Shown in pieces: positions 17,981-26,314 of a DNA stretch of 64,000 nt (its first letter is position 1; every line of letters starts with the position of its first letter). A model generated the notes under the pieces. That model made no database searches. It was not told the DNA's origin and saw only the letters and a program-made list of their open reading frames with translations. Location of the stretch: assembly GCA_020634115.1 (NCBI GenBank), contig JACKCH010000012.1, forward strand, positions 310,001-374,000, in the 5' to 3' direction. Both the position numbers and the translations under genes were made by a program. Origin of the DNA: Anaerolineaceae bacterium (GTDB lineage: Bacteria > Chloroflexota > Anaerolineae > Aggregatilineales > Phototrophicaceae).

Positions 17981-19174
17981 ATGAAAAATCATCAATTTTG
18001 GCGTTCAGTTATGATTGGGGCAGTCGTAGGCATATCGCTAGGCACATTTTTTCTCTGTGGGTTTTTGTTTCATGACATAGTGAATACGAATCACAACATT
18101 GTCGCATCTTCATCGGAATTTGGGTTACTGTTAGAAGCGCAGTCTTTGTTAGATCAGTATTATTTACGGGAGCAACCGGAACAGTCGGTGCGCGAGTATG
18201 CAGCGATCCGAGGGGTAATCAGCAGCCTGGATGATCGTTATACCTTTTTTATTGACCCTCCTGTTGCCCAAAGCGAGTCGGATGTGCTTGCTGGCACTTA
18301 TGGGGGCATAGGGGTACAGATCAAGCGATCTGAACAAGGTGAAATGATCTTGTATCCTTTTAGCGATAGCCCCGCGCTGGCTGCGGGGATAGAATCTGGT
18401 GATGTGCTTTTAGCAATTAATGAAACGGTTGTCGACTTGAATATGCAGCCCGACTTGATTGACCAAATGCTGCGGGGAGAAGTGAAAGACGGAAACGGCG
18501 TGACCCTGACGGTGGGGAAGGTGGCTGACGGGAGTGAATTTACCGCTTTTATCCCATTTGGTATTATCAATGTTCCCTCGGTTATCTGGCGCGTCATACC
18601 GGAAAACCCGCAGATCGGCTATTTGCAAATACTGCGATTTACCAATCGCACACCCGATGAAGTCGCGGAAGCATTGGAGAATCTAAAGGCATCCGAAATC
18701 GTCGGGCTTATTCTTGATCTGCGCGATAATAGTGGGGGGCTGCTTCAGGAATCCGTTATGGTGGCCGGCCTGTTTTTAGGTGAGGGGGTTATTGTTTACG
18801 AGCGTAACAATCAATCTGAAACCGCCCTGGAGTCTAAGGAAACCAGCGCCATTGCCAAATTACCGCTTGCGGTACTCATTAATCACAACACTGCCAGCGC
18901 CGCCGAACTGGTTGCCGGTGCGATTCAGGATGATGAACGGGGAATCCTGGTCGGACAGCAAACTTTTGGCAAAGGGACGGTTCAACAGATTTTCAGGTTA
19001 TCAGACGGCTCTTCACTTCATGTTACTTCGGCAGAATGGTTGACACCTAATCACCAGGAAATAGATGGTGTGGGGTTGACGCCGGATATTGCTATGATCC
19101 CGGATGTGAACGGGCGGGATGTTGAATTGGGAGAAGCCATTCGTCAGATAGAATCTCAGTTGGATCAGGAGTAA
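17981..19174 (+). CDS. S41 family C-terminal processing peptidase (CtpA)
   Basis: Serine protease anchored outside the membrane that trims C-termini or degrades proteins carrying hydrophobic tails. 397 residues: a membrane segment at about 10-30, a PDZ domain around 100-190 (GGIGVQIKRSEQGEMILYPF; SGDVLLAINE), then the S41 core. The catalytic Ser lies in HNTASAAELVAGAI and the Lys in FGKGTVQ. First gene of an operon; smpB starts 1 base after its stop. The pairing with the tmRNA partner SmpB is suggestive because tmRNA tags are recognised by tail-specific proteases, but this link is inference. Confidence 0.94.
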   Translation: MKNHQFWRSVMIGAVVGISLGTFFLCGFLFHDIVNTNHNIVASSSEFGLLLEAQSLLDQYYLREQPEQSVREYAAIRGVISSLDDRYTFFIDPPVAQSESDVLAGTYGGIGVQIKRSEQGEMILYPFSDSPALAAGIESGDVLLAINETVVDLNMQPDLIDQMLRGEVKDGNGVTLTVGKVADGSEFTAFIPFGIINVPSVIWRVIPENPQIGYLQILRFTNRTPDEVAEALENLKASEIVGLILDLRDNSGGLLQESVMVAGLFLGEGVIVYERNNQSETALESKETSAIAKLPLAVLINHNTASAAELVAGAIQDDERGILVGQQTFGKGTVQQIFRLSDGSSLHVTSAEWLTPNHQEIDGVGLTPDIAMIPDVNGRDVELGEAIRQIESQLDQE

Positions 19175-19175
19175 T

Positions 19176-19643
19176 ATGAGTAAAGACGGAATCAAAATCG
19201 TCACTAAGAATCGCAAAGCGCATCACGACTATCTGTTAGAAACAACCTATCAGGCGGGGCTGGTACTGGTTGGTTCGGAAATCAAGTCCATTCGATCCAA
19301 TAATGTCAATCTGAGAGATAGTTATGTTGAGGTTCGTGGCGGAGAATTGTGGCTGGTTGGGGCGCACATCTCTTTATATAAGAATGCGAGCATATTTGGT
19401 CACAGCGACCCCCTAAGGCCTCGCAAACTGTTGCTACACCGGCGCGAGATCAATCAGATCATAGATCGCTCTAAAGAGCGTGGTTATACCATTATCCCCA
19501 CAATGCTGTATCTTGAGCGTGGCCGCGCCAAACTAGAAATTGCACTTGCACGCGGTAAGAAGCTCTATGATAAGCGCCAGACTATAGCCAAACGCGATGC
19601 GGAGCGAGAGATTCGACGCGCATTTAAGGAAGATTATCGCTGA
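19176..19643 (+). CDS. smpB: SsrA-binding protein SmpB
   Basis: Binds tmRNA and delivers it to stalled ribosomes in trans-translation. 155 residues. Family marks: ATKNRKAHHDYLLE-like start, GLVLVGSEIKSIR, LRDSYVEVRGGELWLVGAHIS, RKLLLHRREI, and the basic C-terminal tail with YDKRQTIAKRDAEREI. Its TGA stop overlaps the next ATG (TGATG). No tmRNA gene is visible in the window. Confidence 0.97.
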   Translation: MSKDGIKIVTKNRKAHHDYLLETTYQAGLVLVGSEIKSIRSNNVNLRDSYVEVRGGELWLVGAHISLYKNASIFGHSDPLRPRKLLLHRREINQIIDRSKERGYTIIPTMLYLERGRAKLEIALARGKKLYDKRQTIAKRDAEREIRRAFKEDYR

Positions 19644-20437
19644 TGAGTGAGCAATGGGGGAATTCAATACGTGAGGTAAACCAACTCCCGGAGGACAGGA
19701 AGCAGGCTATTTATCGCACCTTGCTGCCGGACTGGATTTACCCAACCTACAATATAGACCCGGATACCCTGGCGGTTGATGGTTATCCGGCTGTACGCTT
19801 TCGCTGCCCAAGCGGGAGTAGGGCGCTTGAAATTTCAGTTTACAGGTACGCTACTGATCGTGACCCAGCGCTATATCTGAATATGGCGGATACATTTAAT
19901 AATCAGCTTCTGGTGTTGTTGGTTGTGATGAATAACCCCGATGGCCCGCGCTTCAATGTTGATATTGACATGAACGGCAATCCCACCCATCTTGGGACAA
20001 CCGGACGCAACCTCGCAGCAGAAGAGGCCGCCATGCAGTATGGCTTGGCGCCCGGACAGATACGCTCAGGGTTACGGTCTTTTCGTAATGCTGTTCCGCT
20101 TTTTGAACAGTTCGTGAGCAAACTCGGTCACGATATGTTTTTGATTGAACCGTTGGCATATCACAACGCAATCATCTTTGAGCGATATGGCTTTAGCTAT
20201 ATGCGTGGACAACGCGAAATGCTACGGATTCATCAGGAATTCCAGCCCGGTGGGGAATTGCACGCGAAGTTGTCTGATGACCGTGTTTTTCGCCCCCTGG
20301 ATGCTTGGAAAACGATACGTGGCCGATCATGGGCAATTCATGATGGCATTCTAGGTCATGCGTACACTGGTTTTCAGATGTATAAGCGGGTCGGCATTCA
20401 CGCGGGCATCCAGACATTCCCCGATTCTGTTTGGTAA
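19643..20437 (+). CDS. Conserved-looking hypothetical protein, possible acetyltransferase-like fold
   Basis: 264 residues, soluble, no recognised family. The stretch LAYHNAIIFERYGFSYMRGQ resembles the last motif of some GNAT enzymes (Asn-x-x-x-x-F-x-x-x-GF), but no acetyl-CoA loop is obvious, so this remains weak. It is embedded in the ctpA-smpB operon with overlapping stop and start codons on both sides (TGATG with smpB, TAATG with the STAND gene), which implies co-translation with its neighbours. Confidence 0.7.
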   Translation: MSEQWGNSIREVNQLPEDRKQAIYRTLLPDWIYPTYNIDPDTLAVDGYPAVRFRCPSGSRALEISVYRYATDRDPALYLNMADTFNNQLLVLLVVMNNPDGPRFNVDIDMNGNPTHLGTTGRNLAAEEAAMQYGLAPGQIRSGLRSFRNAVPLFEQFVSKLGHDMFLIEPLAYHNAIIFERYGFSYMRGQREMLRIHQEFQPGGELHAKLSDDRVFRPLDAWKTIRGRSWAIHDGILGHAYTGFQMYKRVGIHAGIQTFPDSVW

Positions 20438-22818
20438 TGTACACACCAGAACCATTCATTAGTGAGGCGTCGGTCCGCGATGTATTAGATGCCCTGGTTC
20501 GCCCTGGTAAAAAGCATCAGCAGAATTCACTGTATTATCTTGCTTTGGTTGACCGGTTGGTGAATGCCCCTGAATTCCCCAATATAGAACACCAACGTGA
20601 ATACGCTTTAGAAGTGCTGTTGGTAGAGATCATCAGCGCAATACATAGCCACTGCCGACGGGTTCATGGAATGCCAATGGTAGACGCTCAGCAATCCAAA
20701 ACTGAAGCTCTAGAAGAAATAGCGCAATGTGCCGCAATTGACGCGAATCATTTTCAGGATTGGACACTCCTTTACTATCTCTATGTTCGGGCAGATTTGG
20801 ATATGACTAGCGAACAGCTCTGCACTGTATTTGCTGTAGACGCTCGCACGTTGCGCCGTCGTCATAACCGGGCATTGCATCAGATAACGAATGAACTCAC
20901 CAGGCAAGAATGGGAACTTCGGTCGCAACTTTGGCGACAGCACCTCTATAACTATCTACCCGCAACTCGCCCCGTACGTTTATTCGGGCGCGAACAGGAA
21001 CTTGAAGCTGCTTACAATGCATTCGTGAGTAGTGATGCACGGCATTTGCTCATAACGGGTATATCAGGAATTGGCAAAACAGCATTTGTCCAGGAATTGA
21101 TGCGAAAACTAATTGACAACCAATTGATAGATCGCCTGCTATGGTTGAATGAGCCACAATCCGTAAATTTTATCAACCGATATATCAAGGGTGAACTACT
21201 TGCAGATAGCGTATCCATGACAGTGCGTGACTACCTTGCTCAGTGGCATACCGTGATCGTATTGGATGGGATCGAAAATATTCTAAACAAAGAATCTGTT
21301 GAGCTTGTTGAAACGCTTGTTAAGCTCGATCAAGCAGTGATCTGTATGACCGCTCAGGTTAATGTGCCACTCACGGCGGAGATTACGCATTTAGCGTTAG
21401 GAGAGTTGAAGCCGAATGATGCCGCTGATCTGGCTGAAGCGATTATAAGTAGTCGTTACCCGGCTGATGACTCTCTGATACATCTGGCCAAGTCTATGTA
21501 TGCCCATGTTGGGGGACATCCGCAAATTCTTCAACTCGCGCTTTATAACATTGATACACTGGATTTTGAGAAACACGGATTAACACAGGTTTTTGATCGT
21601 ATCTACACGGGCTTGACCGCGCGCGAGCGGAATGTCTTGCTGTTATTTGCACTGCTTCCGCCCGATAAGAATCTTTCTTTTGAACATGTTTCAAGCTTGT
21701 TGCCGCCTGACATAGATTTTGATGCTATTTTCTCCTTACAGCGTCGCCATCTGATTATGGGTATCCCATCACAGTCCGTCTGGGTCGAATCGTCTGTGCG
21801 CCACTATGTAGAGTTGTTATACCAACGCAATCCAGAAGTCAGACAAATCGCAGAATCCTTGATTGGGTCGTTATCTGAGGCAGTTTCTTGTAATGTAAGC
21901 CGAAATTTAATAGTCACCGAGTATCTTCTGACGCAAAGTTGGCCTACTGTTTCATCAAGACTAATACATAACATGGTCAGTCAATTTTGGCGAGAGGTGG
22001 TTCGCCAGGAACGAATTGCCTGGTGGATACCGATTTTAGAGCGGATTATCTCTCACCGTGGAGATTATACAGTCGCTCAGAACAGTCTTTTTCTATGGAT
22101 ATATGCCACATTCCTGCGGCGCATCGGCGAGATAGAATCTGCCGGGAAGATTCTGTCACAGGTTATGGCAATGACGGGGAATTCTGGGAATTTTACTCAG
22201 CAAGGATGGGCTTTACTGGATTCCGCAGTCATTCTGCGACATCAGGGACGTTACGAGGCCGCACTTGTCCACATTAACCGCGCCCAGGCAATAGGGACCA
22301 ATTGGCACGATAAGGAATTGGCGGATGCAGCCAGTATTGAGTCGGCGCAAATCCTATTGGATACCGGGAAAATTGCAGAAATGCACCTTGCTCTACAAAA
22401 CGTTACAAAGACTAGTCGCGTCTTTTTGCTCGAAATTGAAAGTTGCCTTTCTGCCGGCGAACCAGATAAAGCCTTGTCGCTCCTCCTGAATAATTTCGAT
22501 CTTTTAGGTCAGGGGGCATCTGAGACAGTGAGTGTTCATGTGCTTCTTGGTCGCTGTTATGACCAGCTTGGGCGATTCGACGAGGCGCGTTACCACTTTC
22601 AAACCGCCTTGACGCTGCTTGAGAAAGAGAATGACCTGTTTTCATTAGGAAGAATCCAGAGCAACCTCGGCACAGTCCTAATCAAGCTTGGAGAATTCAG
22701 CGACGCTTACCGATTATTACACCAGGCTGAAACTCAACAGGCAGGCATAGGCGATCGGGTCGCCTTGGCAGCGATACGGCACAATCTCCTGATATTGAAC
22801 AGGCGGACTGCTCATTGA
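20437..22818 (+). CDS. STAND-type P-loop NTPase with TPR repeats
   Basis: 793 residues. Residues about 60-165 are helical and include an HTH-like segment (LCTVFAVDARTLRRRHNRAL). The NTPase follows FGREQELEAA and has P-loop GISGIGKT at 208-215 and a Walker-B-like VIVLDGIENIL. The C-terminal third is TPR-rich (GRCYDQLGRFDEARYHFQTA; LGTVLIKLGEFSDAYRLLHQ). This order matches signal-sensing STAND ATPases, either transcriptional regulators or defence sensors. I place the start at ATG 20437, not the in-frame TTG 20431, because it makes a TAATG junction. Trigger and effector are unknown. Confidence 0.82.
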   Translation: MYTPEPFISEASVRDVLDALVRPGKKHQQNSLYYLALVDRLVNAPEFPNIEHQREYALEVLLVEIISAIHSHCRRVHGMPMVDAQQSKTEALEEIAQCAAIDANHFQDWTLLYYLYVRADLDMTSEQLCTVFAVDARTLRRRHNRALHQITNELTRQEWELRSQLWRQHLYNYLPATRPVRLFGREQELEAAYNAFVSSDARHLLITGISGIGKTAFVQELMRKLIDNQLIDRLLWLNEPQSVNFINRYIKGELLADSVSMTVRDYLAQWHTVIVLDGIENILNKESVELVETLVKLDQAVICMTAQVNVPLTAEITHLALGELKPNDAADLAEAIISSRYPADDSLIHLAKSMYAHVGGHPQILQLALYNIDTLDFEKHGLTQVFDRIYTGLTARERNVLLLFALLPPDKNLSFEHVSSLLPPDIDFDAIFSLQRRHLIMGIPSQSVWVESSVRHYVELLYQRNPEVRQIAESLIGSLSEAVSCNVSRNLIVTEYLLTQSWPTVSSRLIHNMVSQFWREVVRQERIAWWIPILERIISHRGDYTVAQNSLFLWIYATFLRRIGEIESAGKILSQVMAMTGNSGNFTQQGWALLDSAVILRHQGRYEAALVHINRAQAIGTNWHDKELADAASIESAQILLDTGKIAEMHLALQNVTKTSRVFLLEIESCLSAGEPDKALSLLLNNFDLLGQGASETVSVHVLLGRCYDQLGRFDEARYHFQTALTLLEKENDLFSLGRIQSNLGTVLIKLGEFSDAYRLLHQAETQQAGIGDRVALAAIRHNLLILNRRTAH

Positions 22819-22842
22819 GATTGAGGAGACTTGCAGTATAAT
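22815..22842 (+). promoter_or_regulatory. Promoter of tRNA-Arg
   Basis: TTGAGA (22815-22820) and TATAAT (22837-22842) with 16-nt spacing, ending 10 bases before the tRNA. The -35 overlaps the stop codon of the STAND gene. Confidence 0.7.
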
Positions 22843-22852
22843 AATGATGAAT

Positions 22853-22925
22853 GCGCCCATAGCTCAGTGGATAGAGCAACGGTCTTCGGAACCGCAGGTC
22901 GGGGGTTCGAGTCCCTCTGGGCGCG
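22853..22925 (+). tRNA. tRNA-Arg(TCG)
   Basis: 73-nt tRNA: acceptor GCGCCCA (22853-22859) with TGGGCGC (22918-22924), discriminator G. D stem GCTC/GAGC, anticodon loop CTTCGGA (22884-22890) with TCG at 22886-22888, T arm GGGGG-TTCGAGT-CCCTC. The anticodon stem has one A-C mismatch at pair 27-43. CCA is not encoded. Five T residues follow directly. Confidence 0.95.
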
Positions 22926-23125
22926 TTTTTGATTTCATGTGAAACAGCACGCAGCGGCGATCTTGGCATTACTCAGTGATAAGCGTCATTATCGGGAGTA
23001 ATATTATCCCTGAATTTCCTCTTGCTTTGTCTAATTCTTCATCCTGTGTATACTTTTATATGTAGTTCCGTAGCTCTAACTATAATGACATTCAGCGGAA
23101 TGCTTTTTGTTGAGGATGGATAAAA

Positions 23126-24283
23126 ATGCAGAAATTGCGCTCTCGTAAGCAATCGCTAGATTTTCGCCAAGAAGAAGTTGGTCGTATTATGACTCGTTGG
23201 CGAGCGTCGGATTCGTGTTCCCTGATTGGCGTTGGGAGCGTTGGTAAATCGAATTTATTGCAACACCTGGTTGACCCTGAGGTGCAAGCTTTCTATATGG
23301 ATGTTGCCAACGCTGAGAAATTCAGGGCCATCCTTGTTGACCCGGCATTACTCGGAGCCATGCCTAATACAGACACTTCGGATTATGATCAATTCTGCGC
23401 ATGGGCCGGCTATGAGCTCCTTATGCATCGCCTGTATCTTGCATTCCAACCGCTGGATGCCTTTCTCCACCCAGATGATGCGGCAGGTTTCGTGAGTCTG
23501 TATGCGGAATTTCATGACGGGGATAATCCGCTATTTAAATATATGGGGCTACGCTACCTGGAGTTGGGGTTGGAATACTTTATGCGGGCGGGCATCCAGA
23601 TCGTATTCATGTTCGATGAGTTTGATGAAATGCTGCGTCAGCTCCCGGTTAAATTTTTTCAAGCCCTGCGCGGGTTACGTGACATCAACAAAAAGCAACT
23701 ATCATATCTGACTTTCACTCGTAAGCCCATTTTAGATGTTGCCGTTGATGTTGGCATGGATTTGCTGGATATCGAGCCTTTTGCTGAACTGTTTACGGAT
23801 AGCGTGGTCTATGTCGGGCCGTATAACAAAAAAGATGCTCGAAGTATGATTCAGAATCTGATGAAGCGCAACAGTAAAGATTACGATGAAGATGTTCAAA
23901 CGTTTCTTTCCTGGTCTACAGGCGGATACGCGGGGTTACTTCGGGCTGGATTTCGTGCTTTGGAAACGCTGGAGAACCTCGATGCGAATACAATCATGCG
24001 CTCTAGTGAACATTTAGCTTATCAACTGGCGGCACATCCCGGCGTGCGAGAAGAGTGCCGCACCATTTGGACCAGTTTGAGCGAAGATGAGCGCTTGATG
24101 TTGCGTGAGATAGCACGGGTGCGACCCAATATCAACCTGAACGACGCCCATACGAAGCGTGTTGCCAGTCTCTTAACAAACAAGCGTTTATTCCAGGTGC
24201 GGGAACAAGAAGTTGTTATTGAGCCACCGGTCTTTCATGCCTTTGTTAAGAGTAATCCCGACATCAATTATGAGCATACATAG
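23126..24283 (+). CDS. P-loop ATPase with C-terminal winged-helix-like region, first gene of a helicase operon
   Basis: 385 residues, soluble. Walker A GVGSVGKS is at 35-42 and Walker B VFMFDEFDEML at 160-170. Residues about 300-372 look like a winged helix (LSEDERLMLREIAR; RVASLLTNKRLF). The order ATPase then winged helix is shared by STAND proteins and ORC/Cdc6-like loaders; I cannot assign it further. GAGGA at 23113-23117 precedes the ATG, and a TATAAT at 23081-23086 may be its -10. It is followed after 3 bases by an AddB-like gene and then a UvrD-like helicase gene, suggesting it loads, senses for or regulates them. Confidence 0.75.
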   Translation: MQKLRSRKQSLDFRQEEVGRIMTRWRASDSCSLIGVGSVGKSNLLQHLVDPEVQAFYMDVANAEKFRAILVDPALLGAMPNTDTSDYDQFCAWAGYELLMHRLYLAFQPLDAFLHPDDAAGFVSLYAEFHDGDNPLFKYMGLRYLELGLEYFMRAGIQIVFMFDEFDEMLRQLPVKFFQALRGLRDINKKQLSYLTFTRKPILDVAVDVGMDLLDIEPFAELFTDSVVYVGPYNKKDARSMIQNLMKRNSKDYDEDVQTFLSWSTGGYAGLLRAGFRALETLENLDANTIMRSSEHLAYQLAAHPGVREECRTIWTSLSEDERLMLREIARVRPNINLNDAHTKRVASLLTNKRLFQVREQEVVIEPPVFHAFVKSNPDINYEHT

Positions 24284-24286
24284 CTG

Positions 24287-26314
24287 GTGGCGGATATACC
24301 CAGGTTTGACCGATCTCTGTTTCTGCAAGGCCCACTAGGAGCGGGAAAAACCTCAGCAGTAGCCCATTTCACGCACACTTTCCTGGTGAAGCACAAAGGT
24401 AATATTCTTGTCGTAACATCTAATGCGGACACTCAGAATCGTTATAGATTCAGGCAGAGTAACACATCAAGACTACAAATAACGACATTTAACCGATTCA
24501 TGATTGAAGCTGTTCAGCATTTTAGCGAGGCTCTGGCGCCTCGTCTCTTTAATACTGATCGACCTGTTCGCTATGTGACGCCAGAAGTTGCGCACTATCA
24601 TCTGATGCGAATAGCCTCTCCTTATCTTGGTGATAATATCCTAGATGTTATTCACCTCTCACCCGCAAGATTGTGCCGCGCAATTATAACCTTACTTACA
24701 CAGGCGGCTGCCGCCGGTTTATCCACAAGCGAAGCATTGGCCCGACTGCGGGAAGATTGGGAGAATCGTTACCCTCATCGCCCTCATTTGTACGGCATTC
24801 TCGCTCAGATCACGCAGCAGTACCGTGCATTTTGTTTGAGCCAAAATATAATGGATTTACCAGTGGCATTTGAGGCATTTGGGCAAATTATTCTGGGACT
24901 CCCGAATTTTGGCAACTATGTTGCCGACCACTTCTCGCTCATTGTAATGGATAATCTTGAGGATATGGGGCCGGTTGCTCATGACTTCGCATTCTGGGTA
25001 ACGGAAACCGTTCCGAAATCCATTCTGATTTATGATGAGGGCTGTGGGTATCAGCTTGATGAGGGAATTGATCCGGTAAATGGGTTTTCCTTGTCACTGG
25101 TATGTACAGATCGGGTACAGTGGAAGGGGGATGATGATACGCGGCTTAGCAAACTATCGTTGAAGTTGTCAGCAGCGATTCGTGAAACAGCAGATTGGCC
25201 GCCGCAACTGGAATCGGCAGATAACCCATTGGAGATGAATGCGAATAGCCCTTTGGTGTTATCCGCACACTCGCATTTTGCAGGGGCGATCACATGGTGT
25301 GCCGACCAGATAAAAACGTTGATTGATCGTGGCATATCGCCTTCCGAGATTATCCTGGTTTCGCCTGATCTGAGTATCTCCATGGTGGCGGATATTGAGT
25401 ATTGTTTGAGCCGAGCGGGCATTCCATCTATCCTTCCGGGGTCTACTCCTTTTGTTCCAGATTGTGTGGAATCGATTTTGACAATGGCACAGCTGGGATT
25501 TCCTGATACGAAAGCACCATCCACTTACTCAATCGGTCTGGCACTCGCCAGATTGATACCGGAATTCGATCCGGTGCGCGCTTCCTTGCTATCGCGCACG
25601 ATGTACCGTGATGGCCTCTTTTCCAGTTTCGATGCACTGGTTCGCGGAATGCAGCTGCGCATTACTCCTCAGCTTGGTCGATTGTTCGAACAACTGCGAT
25701 CATGGCTAGATGATAACTTGCTGTTGGTACAAGAGTCTCCACTTTACCTGTTTGCGGAACGGTTTCAGGGTGAGGTGCTTGCACAACCTGGGTTTTTACT
25801 TTCATCTGATTCTGATGCGGATGTGGTGGTATCAGAAATGATTTCGATCTTGCGGGATTTTGCTGGCGGGATAACACCATCTCAAAAGGAGGATTGGTTA
25901 GGGGCAAATAAGGCCATACAGGCTCAGATGCTTTCAGAAGGGCTACCGAGGTTAGTCCACACAGCCGGAGAAAAACCGCAAATGCACGGGGTGTTTATTA
26001 CGTCGATCCGCGAATTCTTACAGAGTAACCACTCGGTTGGTTATCAGTTCTGGCTAAATACGCATGATCGCCGTTGGTGGCGCGAGTCGTACACACCTCT
26101 GGTAAGTCCACACATATTACGACGTAGTTTTACATCCGATTCCTGGTCGGATGCTGATGAACTCAATTTGCAGCGACAAACTCTGATAAAGCATGTAACC
26201 GGACTACTACAAAGATGCTATAGCCAGGTATACGTTGCTTACGTTGATGACCAGGAAGCGGGTTTTGACCGAAGCGGCAGCCTGGTGACGCTCATTCGCA
26301 ATTGTGACCTATGA
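24287..26314 (+). CDS. Degenerate SF1/AddB-like helicase subunit
   Basis: 675 residues. Walker A GPLGAGKTS is at 15-23, motif Ia-like ILVVTSNADTQ at about 39, and TTFNRF at about 64. The motif II region reads VMDNLEDMGP at about 220-229, so the Glu of the usual DExxD is Asn. Near the C-terminus YVAYVDDQEAGFDRSG resembles the last helicase motif of AddB/RecB-type proteins. There is no C-terminal nuclease domain or Fe-S Cys set. The start is GTG 24287, three bases after the previous stop. ATP binding is plausible; hydrolysis is doubtful. The AddB relation is an inference from motif order. Confidence 0.65.
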   Translation: MADIPRFDRSLFLQGPLGAGKTSAVAHFTHTFLVKHKGNILVVTSNADTQNRYRFRQSNTSRLQITTFNRFMIEAVQHFSEALAPRLFNTDRPVRYVTPEVAHYHLMRIASPYLGDNILDVIHLSPARLCRAIITLLTQAAAAGLSTSEALARLREDWENRYPHRPHLYGILAQITQQYRAFCLSQNIMDLPVAFEAFGQIILGLPNFGNYVADHFSLIVMDNLEDMGPVAHDFAFWVTETVPKSILIYDEGCGYQLDEGIDPVNGFSLSLVCTDRVQWKGDDDTRLSKLSLKLSAAIRETADWPPQLESADNPLEMNANSPLVLSAHSHFAGAITWCADQIKTLIDRGISPSEIILVSPDLSISMVADIEYCLSRAGIPSILPGSTPFVPDCVESILTMAQLGFPDTKAPSTYSIGLALARLIPEFDPVRASLLSRTMYRDGLFSSFDALVRGMQLRITPQLGRLFEQLRSWLDDNLLLVQESPLYLFAERFQGEVLAQPGFLLSSDSDADVVVSEMISILRDFAGGITPSQKEDWLGANKAIQAQMLSEGLPRLVHTAGEKPQMHGVFITSIREFLQSNHSVGYQFWLNTHDRRWWRESYTPLVSPHILRRSFTSDSWSDADELNLQRQTLIKHVTGLLQRCYSQVYVAYVDDQEAGFDRSGSLVTLIRNCDL

